From Chlorocebus sabaeus (Eukaryota; Chordata; Mammalia; Primates; Cercopithecidae): a stretch of 64,000 bases of DNA. The stretch covers positions 43,394,889 to 43,458,888 of the forward strand of contig NC_132928.1 of NCBI RefSeq assembly GCF_047675955.1. The letters run 5' to 3'. Under the pieces are notes generated by a model that did not search any database, was not told where the DNA came from, and worked only from the letters and a program-made list of their open reading frames with translations. Below, piece after piece: positions 25,501-37,500 of the stretch. The first letter of the stretch is position 1; each line of letters starts with the position of its first letter. A program made the position numbers and the translations under genes.

Positions 25501-28500
25501 TGTGTGTGTGTGGTTTTTGAAACCTTTTTATTTCTATAAAAGAAAGAATTCTCAGATATTTATGTCATTATACAATAATATTCCATTAGTTAGGTATACT
25601 TTCCCAGTCTCACGAGAGTTCCTTCGAAATACTTGCTGAGTGTGTTGATCAACAAGTGGTAGTTACAATTAAAGGAATTCGTAAAATCTAGATATTTGAT
25701 AGGTAGTTTTAAAAAAATGTATATTCTATATTGAGTAGAAGGTTTTTATATTTATCATTGCTTTTTAGCTTAATGGTTATTTATAAAATTTTAATAGATC
25801 TTTGGATATATATCAGGAAAATTAAGGTTAATGTTGAATATTTAACTTAAGATACTATATTTAAAATAAAGAAACTTGGATAATTCACAGGTTTGGATAC
25901 ACAAATTTCATTTTTTTGTCATCTATTTGTAGAAATTGAATTTGTAATTAACTATGGCAGAAACAAGTTAAAATAAGGGAGTGGAGAGCTACAGTTGCCC
26001 CTTAAACAACGCAGTGGTTAGGGCTGCTGACCCCCCCCCAGTTGAAAATTTATGTGTCACTTTTGACTCCCCAAAAACTTAACTACTGCTGTTAACTAGA
26101 AATAACTTACCAATAACATACACAGCAGATTGTCATACGTTTTGTTTGTGATCTGTATTACTGTGCTGCTTCAATAGAGAAAAAAAAGTTAAGAAAATCA
26201 TAAGGAAAAGAAAATACATTTACTGTTCATTAAAAGGAAATGGATCATCACAACCATCTTCATCCTCCTTGTCTTTACATTACCTAGGCTGAAGAATAGG
26301 GGTTAGTCTTGCTGGCTCAGGTGCCAAAGGTAGAAGCGGGAGGCAGGAGAGGGAGGCACATTCAATGTAACTTTCCTTCCACCATTCGCTGTAGTTTCAG
26401 TGCCCATATAAGAAAACGGTCTATGTCATAAAAGAAATCAAAAGCAGTCTTGGGTAATCAGAACCCTTCCGCCAGATAGTCTGTTATCGATTTGTTTTCT
26501 GATACTGCTAGTTCTACGTTCTTTTTCCTCATTGTCTTGCACTGGTTTTGAAGCATTCATTTCCATCCAGTCATCTTCTGTTAATTTCTCTGATATGGTA
26601 TCTGTTAGCCCTTGGATTTCTCCAAGGTCCATATCTTGAAACCCTTCATCCCACCTTTTTTGCCATATCCACAATCTCTTTCATGATTTCCTTGATTGGC
26701 TCTGTTATAAATTTTGTGACATCATGCACAACATCTGGATGGTTTCCTCCAACAGGAATTTATTATTTTAGCCTTGATGGCTTTCATAACTTTTTCTGTA
26801 ACAGCGATGACCTCTTCAATTGTGTTATCCTTTAAAATTTTCATGGTATTTTCTCTGTTGGGGTACTCTTCCACAGTGTTGACATTTTTTTTCCACAAGG
26901 TATCATCTCTATTGAGCCGTAAAGGTCCTTATGACCCCAATCTAAAGGCTGAATTAGAAACATGTTTGGGAGCAAGTAGACTGCTTTGACACCTTCCATG
27001 TTGAACTCCTGGGTTCTGGGGCCAGGGACAGTGTCTAAAATCAAAAGAACTTTAAAGGTAGCCCCTTGCCCTGGCACGGTGGCTCATGCCTGTAATCCCA
27101 ACACTTTGGGAGGCCGAGGCAGGTGGCTTACCTGAGGTCAGGAGTTTGAGACCAGCCTGGCCAACATGGCAAAACCCCATCTCTACTAGAAATACAAAAA
27201 TTAGCTGGGCATGGTGGTATTCGCCTGTAGTCCCAGCTACTCAGGAGGCTCGTGTGAGAATTGTGTGAACCAGGGAGGCAGAAGTTGCAGTGAGCGGAGA
27301 TCATGCCACTGCACTCCAGTCTGGGGGATAGAGTGAGACTCTGTCTCCAAAAAAAAAAAAAAAAAAAGGCAAGGTACTTTGTGACTTCAGGGACAAAGCA
27401 TGAATGGAACCAGTTCAGAGAAAGGGGTCTCTCATTGTCCAGTTCTTCTTCTTGTGTAACCAAAAGACAGGCAGCTGGTGTTTATCTTTTTCCTTTGGGC
27501 CCTGGGGTTAACAGCTTTATAAATAAGGGCAGTCCTTATCATAAACCTGACTGCATTTGCGCAATATGGTAGAGTTAGCCTATCCCTTCCTGCCCTAATC
27601 CTGGTGCTCCCTTCTCTTTCTTACTAATAAATATTTTTCGTGGCATTTTTTTTTTTCCCCAGAATAGGACACTTCCATCTGCATTAAAAATCTGGTGCAG
27701 GCATATAACTTTTCTCAGTGATTTTCTTAACAGCATCTGCTGTTTCTTGGTAGACAGAACGTGCTTCTTCTGTTTTCTTGACTTTTCTTTAAGTCAAACC
27801 TCTTTCTAAAATTATCAAACCATCCTTTGCTGGCATTAAAATCTCCAGCTTTAGATCTGTCACCTTCCTTTTGCTTTAAATTGTCATATAATAATTGTTT
27901 TACTTCGAATCATATGAGTCTGTAGGTATGTGATAGCAATCCTGCACCCCATAAAAGCTGCATTTTCAATATGAGATAGGAAAGTATTTTGCAGAAATGC
28001 ACTTTTTTATGCTTGCTGGAGTAGCTGCAGTGATGGCTTTATGAATTTTCTCCCTTTTTTTTTTTTTTTCAAAAAAAAATGGTCTTTATACTGGATTCAT
28101 TCGTCTTGAAATGGTGGGTAACCATAGCTGCAGTCCTCAATCTATGGTACATATCAAGCAATTCAACTCTTTAAAATATTGTCATGACATTTCTCTGCTT
28201 CTTAGAAGCACTTCCAGCATCACTTGTGGCACTTCTTATGGATACCATGTTGTTATTCAAGGTTTATGGTATTGCACTAAACACGATGACAAATATGCAA
28301 AAATTTCAAAAGATTTCAAGGTTTATGGTATTGCACTAAACACAATGACAAATATGCAAAAACTTCAAAAGGTTTCAAGGTTTATGGTATTGCACTAAAC
28401 ACAATGACAAATATGCAAAATCTTCAAAAGATTACTGTTTTCTGCATTATGCAATTTACTAGAGAGAAACTGCTCACGTTAGTCACACAGCATTCCATAC

Positions 28501-31500
28501 TGATACTCAAAACACTTGTGCTTACTGCAGTAGTATCAGGAGGTGGCTATGAAAGTATTACAGTAATACAGTATTACAGTTTATGCAGTTATGGTTTAAT
28601 AAAGCATCTTTACATTTGTTTATATTTCTGTTGATTACAGATGAGGTTGTGTACTGTTGGTATAACTTTTGATAAAATTTTTAAGTTTGTTTCATAGATT
28701 TGTGCATATCTTAATGGTAGTAAATGATAAAATACACTAATATCTACATATATTTTATGCACTTACAGTAGCTTTTTCTTAGTTGGTTTCCATTTCTGGC
28801 TGCCTGGATTGGTCTGTGGTCTCTAGGGTTTTCAAATTGTTGTAAGTTTTTGGGAAAAAGGTCCAATATATTTATTGAAGAAAATATGAATGGAAGTGCA
28901 TCTGCACAGTTCCATACTCTGTTATTCAAGGGCCAGCTGTGCATACTTTGTATTAAAGATTTATATTCCTAGAAATATATTTTTGATATTTGGTTCCCCT
29001 AAGTGTTAATTAGTCATTATTTTTTAATTCTCTTTTCACCATTCTAGAGGATGTTAAACGTCTAAATGAAAAACTTAAAGAAAGCAATACAACAAAGGGT
29101 GAACTTCAGTTAAAATTGGATGAACTTCAAGCTTCTGATGTTTCTGTTAAGGCAAGTAACAGATGATTCCTAATGCATAAACTGTAGCTTTTGATTAAAA
29201 CTCACCTAAATTAAATTTCAAATACAGGCAATAAAGTAATTAAAAGCTGCATTTTGTTTTGTTTTTAATGTCAGAAAATTAAGCATTAGGACAATTCTAT
29301 TTCAACTGTTTTGCTTGTTTGAAATTTAAGTTTGTTACAGTTCTTGATGTTTTCTAGTTAAGAATCTATGCAAATAATTTCTGTTTTGAAATAAAATTCT
29401 GCTTGTGTCCCTTAGCTACAGACAAAATCTTTTCAATAATCGTATATCTTTAACTGTAGATGTTATTTTCTTGGATTTCTTTAGTATCGAGAAAAACGCT
29501 TGGAGCAAGAAAAGGAATTGCTGCATAGTCAGAATACATGGCTGAATACAGAGTTGAAAACCAAAACTGATGAACTTCTGGCCCTTGGAAGAGAAAAAGG
29601 GAATGAGATTCTAGAGCTTAAATGTAGTCTTGAAAATAAAAAAGAGGAGGTAAGTTAGTAAAATTGTTTTTCTTCATGTTGAGTATAACTTACATTTGTG
29701 TGTTAGTTTATTAAATGTGTATTCAGTATTGTGTACCTGATTAGTTGTAAGATTAGTGGTTAAATGTGAATAATGTATTAGCATTTGGCATAGGAAATCA
29801 ACCAATTGCATTTGCATAAAAAATTTAAGATTTGTTGAATCTGGATAGTATCTACTGTCTTATGATGTATCTTTCCTAAAATATGTGTTTGTTTAAGAAG
29901 TGGTGATAAGTTTTTGTGAACTAAATCTAAACATTGTTCTGTGAGCAGTTATTCTTAGTTTTCTTAAATATGCATATTTTAATTGCTTTTTCAGGTGGGG
30001 AGGGGGAGTTACTCAGCTTTTCCTTAGCAGCATAAACCTCATGTCAGAGTAATTTCAGTTAATATGACGTCCTTTCACCCTGCTCTATGTTTTGTTTTTA
30101 GGTTTCTAGACTGGAAGAACAAATGAATGGCTTAAAAACATCAAATGAACATCTTCAAAAGCATGTGGAGGATCTGTTGACCAAATTAAAAGAGGTATAT
30201 ATGACCATTAAAAAGTCTTTTTTATAAAATATTAAAGAATTTATGAAGCTGTTATTTCACAAAATGATGTCATGTTTTAATCTGTCCTTGAGTCCATAAA
30301 ATAGTGAGAGTACTACTTCCATATGCTGTAGCTAGGCTAAAATAGAATCAGAAATAGCAATTATATGTTATATCGAAAATACTATCTAAAAAATGAGTAT
30401 GGGTTAATTTTTTTGTTTAATTATTTTATTTGAATTTAAAATATCAGTAATATTTTATCCTTAATTTATCTTTGTCATGAAGACCGATTTGAATTTGAGT
30501 GTTTTAGATTTAGCTCTTACTTTACAAAAATGGAATTTTTCATCTTGTCATTTGATAAGCATTCTAAATTTAGTTCAAAGTAGACTGCTATAATTGGGCT
30601 ATATTTTTTCAGGCCAAGGAACAACAGGCCAGTATGGAAGAGAAATTCCACAATGAGTTAAATGCACACATAAAACTTTCTAACTTGTACAAGGTAAATA
30701 TCCCACCACACATGTTAGTATCTAAATGTTGCATTGTTGACTGTTAGGTAACTTTTTAAGATTAACTTTTAGAGTGCTGCTGATGACTCAGAAGCAAAGA
30801 GCAATGAACTAACCCGGGCAGTGGATGAACTACACAAACTTTTGAAAGAAGCTGGTGAAGGTAAGTGTTTTCGATTATGGGAACATTATTTTTGTTATTA
30901 TAGTCTTTTTCTTTTTACCCTTGTTTTGAATAGATTATTGGATTTAGGTGTTAGACTTTATTTGGGATGAAATTAGGTACAGAAGAAAGAATTTTGGATT
31001 AGGAAATTCGGAATTATATCTTAAGCAAAAGTAAGTTTATGTATTTTTGAAAATACAGACAGCAGGGGGTTTTGTTCGTTTTTCATCTAATAATCTTGTA
31101 TAATTTCCTGATTTCGAATCAGAAAGTTTTCTTTCTTGAAACGTTTACTCTGATTAAGTATGTTTGAATACTCAGTTTATAAATAAGATATCCTCTTTAA
31201 GTTATCATTTGCATTTTGTAAAGTCTTTTATTTCCTCAAATTTTTGCTTTTTTCAGTGTACGATATTTATGGTCTTTTCCAATAATTTTCTTTGCTTAGG
31301 ATTAAAGATCAAAATCGAAATCAAAGATATGCCTAGAACCACTTTTTACCCTTTGGGTTTCCTTATTTTCATTGTGGGTAAGAGACATCAAAAGGAGAAA
31401 CACCAGGCCAAGATAATTACAAAATTATAAGTAGAGCAAGAACTTTCAATAGATACTGTCAGCTGAAGCCTCTCTAGAAATTTAATATTATCTGCTCAGG

Positions 31501-34500
31501 AGAGAAGTGACTGATCTATTGCATTTTGTAAACTAAAATTTTAACTGTATGTTTGAATATTTGGTCTTTAAAATTGTTTTTTAGCCAACAAAGCAATACA
31601 AGATCATCTTCTAGAGGTGGAGCAATCCAAAGATCAAATGGAAAAAGAAATGCTCGAGAAAATAGGGAAATTGGAGAAGGAATTAGAGAATGTAAATGAC
31701 CTTCTTTCTGCCACAAAACGTAAAGGTATGCCTAATAGATGCTTGTTAGTGACTTGAAATACTACAGCTTTCCTACATAAAAGTCATTTAATTTCACTAA
31801 TAGTATTTCTCTGTCATGCTGTGATGTAGGAAACTCCATCAAGTTATATTAATAGAATTTGTTTTAAAATTAATACTCTGTATCTTTATAGAATCAAGTA
31901 TATAAATACCATTTGATCACACACAGTCTTGTAAATTCCCAGGTTATTGTGTGATTTTTAGAATTAGAAGTGTTACATGACTTTTTGATGTCATATATTT
32001 AAAATTTTTATAGGAATCACTATATAATGTACAGTACATGTCACTTATCTTGAAATAATTATTAATGACTTTTAGTTTGGAATTTTACAAACTTATACTA
32101 GATGTATATTTGTTGTTACAGGAGCCATATTGTCTGAAGAAGAGCTTGCAGCCATGTCTCCTACTGCAGCAGCTGTAGCTAAGATAGTGAAACCTGGGAT
32201 GAAACTAACTGAGGTAAGAATGGTATTAAATGTTGTTAAATTATTTTTCTTCAGCAAAGGTATACAAATCTCTTTGAAATTTAATTCTCCCAAAACTTAT
32301 TTTTAAAATCATCTTAAAATTAATGGATCATTCTAGGAAAGACTTTCTTTAGTTCCTAGTTCTGTGTAACTAACATATAATAAACATTGCCGTTTTGTGT
32401 TAGTGTTAAAGAATGTTTATTATAAAACTAGATAGACTAAATATTTGTGTTATTGTGGTTAGATTTGAAACAACCCTTCTTCTGCTTTCAGCTCTATAAT
32501 GCTTATGTGGAAACTCAGGATCAGTTGCTTTTGGAGAAACTAGAGAACAAAAGAATTAATAAGTACCTAGATGAAATAGTGAAAGAAGTGGAAGCCAAAG
32601 CACCAATTTTGAAACGCCAACGTGAGGAATATGAACGTGCCCAGAAAGCTGTAGCAAGTTTATCTGTTAAGCTTGAACAAGCTATGAAGGTTGGTTCTAT
32701 TCCTAAAATTTAGCTGTGGTAACAATACAAATGAGAAATGATTTACTAGGTATTTTTTTCTTAAGGTAATTGAGTCAGAAAAATCTAAATATGATTTTCA
32801 ATAAATACATTTTGAAACTTCTCATTACATTATTAAACACTACTAATCACAAAACGTCCTACCTTTATTTGGCAATTTTTATTTATTTCATAATTTTTAT
32901 ATAAAATTATGAAAACATTTTAACCTTTTTTTAATGCATTTGATATGTTTTCCTTAGGATTCTCAACTAGAGAATAATAGCCAAATCTCCTAAGACTGCG
33001 CTTCAAATTCAGATAATCTGTGTAATAAAACTCTCCTATTTTGTAATCATTCTTTATCAGACAGTTGTAATAGCCTGCCTAAAAATAATCATATTGTTTG
33101 ACCATAGGTAGAACTCCTTTTTTATACCATTTCACAATTTGGCATGTCTCTGTATACATTATTTTGTTATAGCTCCTTTGCTTATTAAAAGTGTTAATGA
33201 AATTCATAAAGATTTTTTCCTCTTTTTAAGAGGTACTGATTGGGCATTTGTTGGGTCGGCGGCATCAGGGATCCGCCGCGGCGTGTGGTCGGCGTAGTGC
33301 GGCCCCTGCTGCGCCCCCGCGGCAGGCAGAGCTCACGCTTCTGCCCCCCGACTGGTCCGGGGTCTGGGCACCGCGTCGACGGCGGCCCCGCAGGACGCGC
33401 AGACCGGGCCGCAGCCCATGCCCCGAGCGGACTGCATTATGAGGCATCTGCCGTACTTCTGCCGGGGCCAAGTGGTGCGGGGCTTCGGCCGCAGCTCCAA
33501 GCAGCTGGGCATCCCCACAGCTAATTTTCCTGAGCAAGTAGTAGATAATCTTCCAGCTGATATATCCACTGGCATTTACTATGGTTGGGCCAGTGTTGGA
33601 AGTGGAGATGTCCATAAGATGGTGGTGAGCATAGGATGGAACCCATATTACAAGAATACGAAGAAGTCTATGGAAACACATATCATGCATACCTTCAAAG
33701 AGGACTTCTATGGGGAAATCCTCAATGTCGCCATTGTTGGCTACCTGAGACCAGAAAAGAACTTTGATTCTTTAGAGTCACTTATTTCAGCAATTCAAGG
33801 TGATATTGAAGAAGCTAAGAAACAACTAGATTTACCAGAACATTTGAAAGTCAAAGAAGACAATTTCTTCCAGGTTTCTAAAAGCAAAATAATGAATGGC
33901 CACTGATGAAAAATCATATTTATTCATTCACTGTTTTCTAGTGTTTCTGTGTTTATTACTGTCCAGCCTCGTCTTGGTTATATACTAAAAATCAAACACT
34001 TTGCTACAGTTGTGAATTAGTTTGAACAGTACAACGTAGTTACCATATCATGCTTCAACTGTTAAATTAAGGCCATCATGTCATAGCACGAAAAAGGTTC
34101 AGTTAAAAAATCGAGATTTAAAAAATATATATTGATTAAAATGTACCACTAGAAAGGTATTACATGTGTGTGAGTATGGGTAAAAAAGCAAGTCACTAGT
34201 TGGAGATGAAAATTAAAATTTTCATGATAAAATACCAGCATATATGTACTTGTATAGTGTGTACTTCTAAACAGAGAAGGCTTATAAAAGTAAATGCATT
34301 AAGGCCAAGTGCAGTGGCTCACACCTGTAATCAGTCCGAGCACTTTGGGAGGCTGAGGTGGGAGGATTGCTTGAGCTCATGAGTTCAAGACCAGTCTGGG
34401 CAACATAGCGAGACCCCATCTCTATAATAAAAAAAAAAAAAGGAAATGCATTAAATAAAAGGTTGATAGTTTATCATAAACCTGTGAGAAAGAAACTCAG

Positions 34501-37500
34501 ACTTTGTATTTTGGTATTTTGGGCATTAATACATTACAAACATGAAGATGTTTATAAAATTTTGTTTTAGTCATTTTCTTTACAGTCACATTGTACCACC
34601 TTCATTATTGTATAGAGCTGCTTCAGTTCTGAGTCCTCTGGACTTCCCCTGCCTGTTTTTTGTTGCCATTGAAGACAGTAAAATATGTGTTTTCAAATCT
34701 ATATGTCTCCTTTTTGCTGGATAATGTTTCTTCTTTTTAACAGTAAATATTCTTTTTCAACATTTTTCTTTTGTTCTTTTTTCCTTTTTTAGGAAAAACA
34801 AAACAACAGACTTCATCCTTAGGTTTTCTCAAGATTTAAGTGAACACATTTACATGTATTAATTTCTTAAAGAACACAAAATGTTACCCCCCAGCAAAAC
34901 TATTTAAGAGCCAGTTAAACTATGAAATAGTTATAAAATTATTTTTAATATTTAAGGCTTTGAAATTAAGTATATTCCAAGGCAAATCTAAACGGGTGTA
35001 GTTGTATATGCACGATGTAATTTAATGCTAGTCTAAAGAATACTTATAGCTTGAGGGAAGAGCATAAAGTTTTAGTTTAATAGCCTTCATACTGTGGATT
35101 TTTCCTCCTACTCACTAATATGTGGGAAATTCAGATTACAGATTGCATCATTGTTCAACAGTACATTGCATCATTGTTCACTGTAGCAACAGATTTGGTG
35201 GTGATTGGGGAGGATAGAGGTAGAAGCAGATAGAAGGTAATGTTAAAGTTAATTTATTATGAATCATTTTCCCCTAATCTGCATAAATGAATTAGAACTG
35301 ATTTTAATAAAAATACTTTATTTTGTATAAAAAGTATTCAGAAAAACATCTAAAGCTGTTGGAGAAGAGGGACTCATATAAATGCAGTTGGATTGTGTTT
35401 GCTTTTTATTTCTTTATAAAAATATGTCAAAAACAGTTTTTAATTTTAGAAATCTTATACTTGAAAGAAGCCTCAATTGTCAGTGGCTTTATGAAGTAAA
35501 GTTAAAAACAAACATGGGAAATGTGAAAATATTTGTGTTTGTTTTGTCTGACTAGCTTGCTGCTGAATGCTCTCTTTAGGTGTGTGAAAGTTCTGTGATA
35601 TGTTATTGTCCCTTTACATCTGGTTAAATAGCCATTGCTTTTGAGAATCGGATAGTGTGTTGTTGAGGGGTTGTGTCTATATTTTTCAAAAGCTTTTATA
35701 TTATGTGTTATAAGAAGTTACAGTAGTGCCATTTTGATTAGTCTGAATGTTTTCAGGCCTTGAAATAAATTTTGACTAAGTGATTTTTTTTTTTTTTTTT
35801 TTTTGAAAAAATATCACTTAGTCAAAATTTATTTCAAGGCCTGAAAACATTCAGACTAATCAAAAAAAAGAGGTACTGATTGAAAAAGAGGTTATACTCT
35901 GAATGTTTTGCTTTACGGTACAACTATTAACTACTGAGGGAAATGTAAAGATTTCTTTAAGAAGTTTTATGGAGGAAATTCAGTTAAATGAATTTATATC
36001 TACTCTTCTAAACTGATAAATTGTTTTCCTTTTGTTAGAAAAGAATGTAAATAAATTATATCCCTATTTCAAAATTAAATCTCTGTTGCTGTTATAATTT
36101 AGAAGTCAGCTTAAAGCCAAGTACTTTATTATATCAACTGGTTTTTTTCTTCTTCATCAAATGAAGTCTAGCAGTCCCGCCTGACTGGGAATAATTGACC
36201 TTTTTTTTTTTTTTTTACCAGCAGTGTAGTTTGCAAGAGAGCCCTTGGGTCCAATTAGATCTTCCTTGAATTTTTCTCTCTGTTGAAAGTGAGGGTTTTA
36301 CCTGAAGCTTGTTATTGTCTGAATAAAAAAATAATGTGTTCAAATTTATACAGAACTTCTTTTTTAGTGGCTACAATATGGTATAGAATTTTATTTAGTG
36401 TATAAGTTGATTACTGGTGGTATTTGAGTATTACATGTCTTGATTATTTGTATGAATCCTAGAAGGAAGTACAAAATTTTAACTTGAATTTACATTTTAA
36501 AGGAGATTCAGCGATTGCAGGAGGACACTGATAGAGCCAACAAGCAGTCCTCTGTACTGGAGAGAGATAATCAAAGAATGGAAATACAAATAAAAGATCT
36601 TTCACAACAGGTTAGAATTTGTTTTGTTTGTTTTCTTACTTTTAAAATCCTGACTGCCCATTGATCTTTGAATCTGTTTGAAGGTATCTAAGATAGAACT
36701 ACCACATATGAAATTCTAATTAATTAGGAATAGTACTCAAGCAGAATTGTAGCGTTATTGTTTCTTTTCATAGCCCCTCCCTTATTTCAAATGTTTGATA
36801 AATTTTTAAATTATATGTGTTGGTTGTAATAAATGAATAAATAATTCAAAGGTAAATAAAAGCTTTCTCCAATTTCTGCCCCTCTACCCTCTGAAGTCCC
36901 AAAGTGTAGCTAACAGACTGTTGTGTATTTTTTTCACATCCTTCTCTGTATGTGTATATACATGAGCATATATAAACATATGTAAGAATTATTTGACTTT
37001 ACTGAAATAAAATCGGACTGTATGCATTGCTCTGACACTTTTTTAACAAGCAAATCAATAAATTTAACGTCTCATTCATATATTTTACCCTAATTTGTGT
37101 GTGTGTGTGTGTACATCCACACAACGCACAAATGTAAAAATTTCACATGAATGGCATTATATATATGCTTTTTGTTTAAATGTCCATTTTTCATGCTCTT
37201 CCCTATTATATATACAAAAGCACACGCACAAAAAATAGATGTTTATATCTCTGTGAGTTTTATTTGATCATTGTTTTACAGAAATGGAGCCATGTTTTGG
37301 GAATTGTAATTTGGCTACTTTTTAATAAATATCCTTCAATACATACTTAAAAGTAACTTTATTCTATTCAAATTTGATTGTTTAGATTTTAATATCTAAG
37401 GATGCTTTGTTTTTAAAGATAATTTGAGGCAATACAAGTTGAAGGTTTTATAAGTAATGTTTTAATTTGAAAACTTTCATTCTAAACTTTTCCAGAATTG

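Larger units (their letters stand above)
25992..28939 (-). mobile_element. Tigger-family DNA transposon, nearly full length, with an inserted Alu, TPR intron 4
   Basis: The terminal inverted repeats are CAGTTGCCCCTTAAACAAC at 25992 and, inverted, GTTATTCAAGGGCCAGCTG ending at 28939. The left TIR follows TA. The interior carries the decayed antisense transposase typical of pogo/Tigger elements (a CENP-B-like family), broken by many stops and frameshifts. An Alu interrupts it at 27069-27367. Without the Alu the element is about 2.65 kb. Confidence 0.85.
29152..32491 (+). other. TPR: TPR introns 5-11
   Basis: Seven short introns (79-724 nt) between closely packed exons. They carry no Alu or other clear repeat, unlike the larger introns on either side. 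Confidence 0.7.
33243..35867 (+). pseudogene. Processed RFK (riboflavin kinase) retrocopy in TPR intron 12
   Basis: An intronless copy of riboflavin kinase mRNA. It has a GC-rich 5' UTR, a 162-codon frame from 33418 to 33906, a 3' UTR of about 1.9 kb, and an AATAAA at 35764. It is flanked by identical 15-bp target-site duplications (33228-33242 and 35868-35882). The first of these starts after TTTTT as TTTTT|AAGAGG, an L1-endonuclease-type site. The 3' end lacks a simple poly(A) tail. Instead it shows poly(T) and an inverted copy of the last 53 bases. The copy has the same orientation as TPR. Confidence 0.95.

Noticed and set aside
26438..26674. Minus-strand frame with transposase-like composition
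   Set aside because: Part of the decayed Tigger transposase. Frame is broken on both sides, so not an active gene.
27128..27463. Minus-strand 111-codon frame with Leu-rich sequence
   Set aside because: Translated Alu antisense sequence. The same applies to frames at 7856-8114, 41747-42004, 52712-52966 and 58005-58371.
28256..28437. CRISPR-like array
   Set aside because: Contiguous 59-bp units with no unique spacers in a vertebrate transposon. A simple tandem repeat.
32093..32293. Minus-strand 66-codon open frame
   Set aside because: Antisense shadow of TPR exon 11 and flanking intron. No independent support.
33240..33524. Other open frames across the RFK 5' region on both strands
   Set aside because: GC-rich RFK 5' UTR and start region. 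They overlap the real RFK frame.
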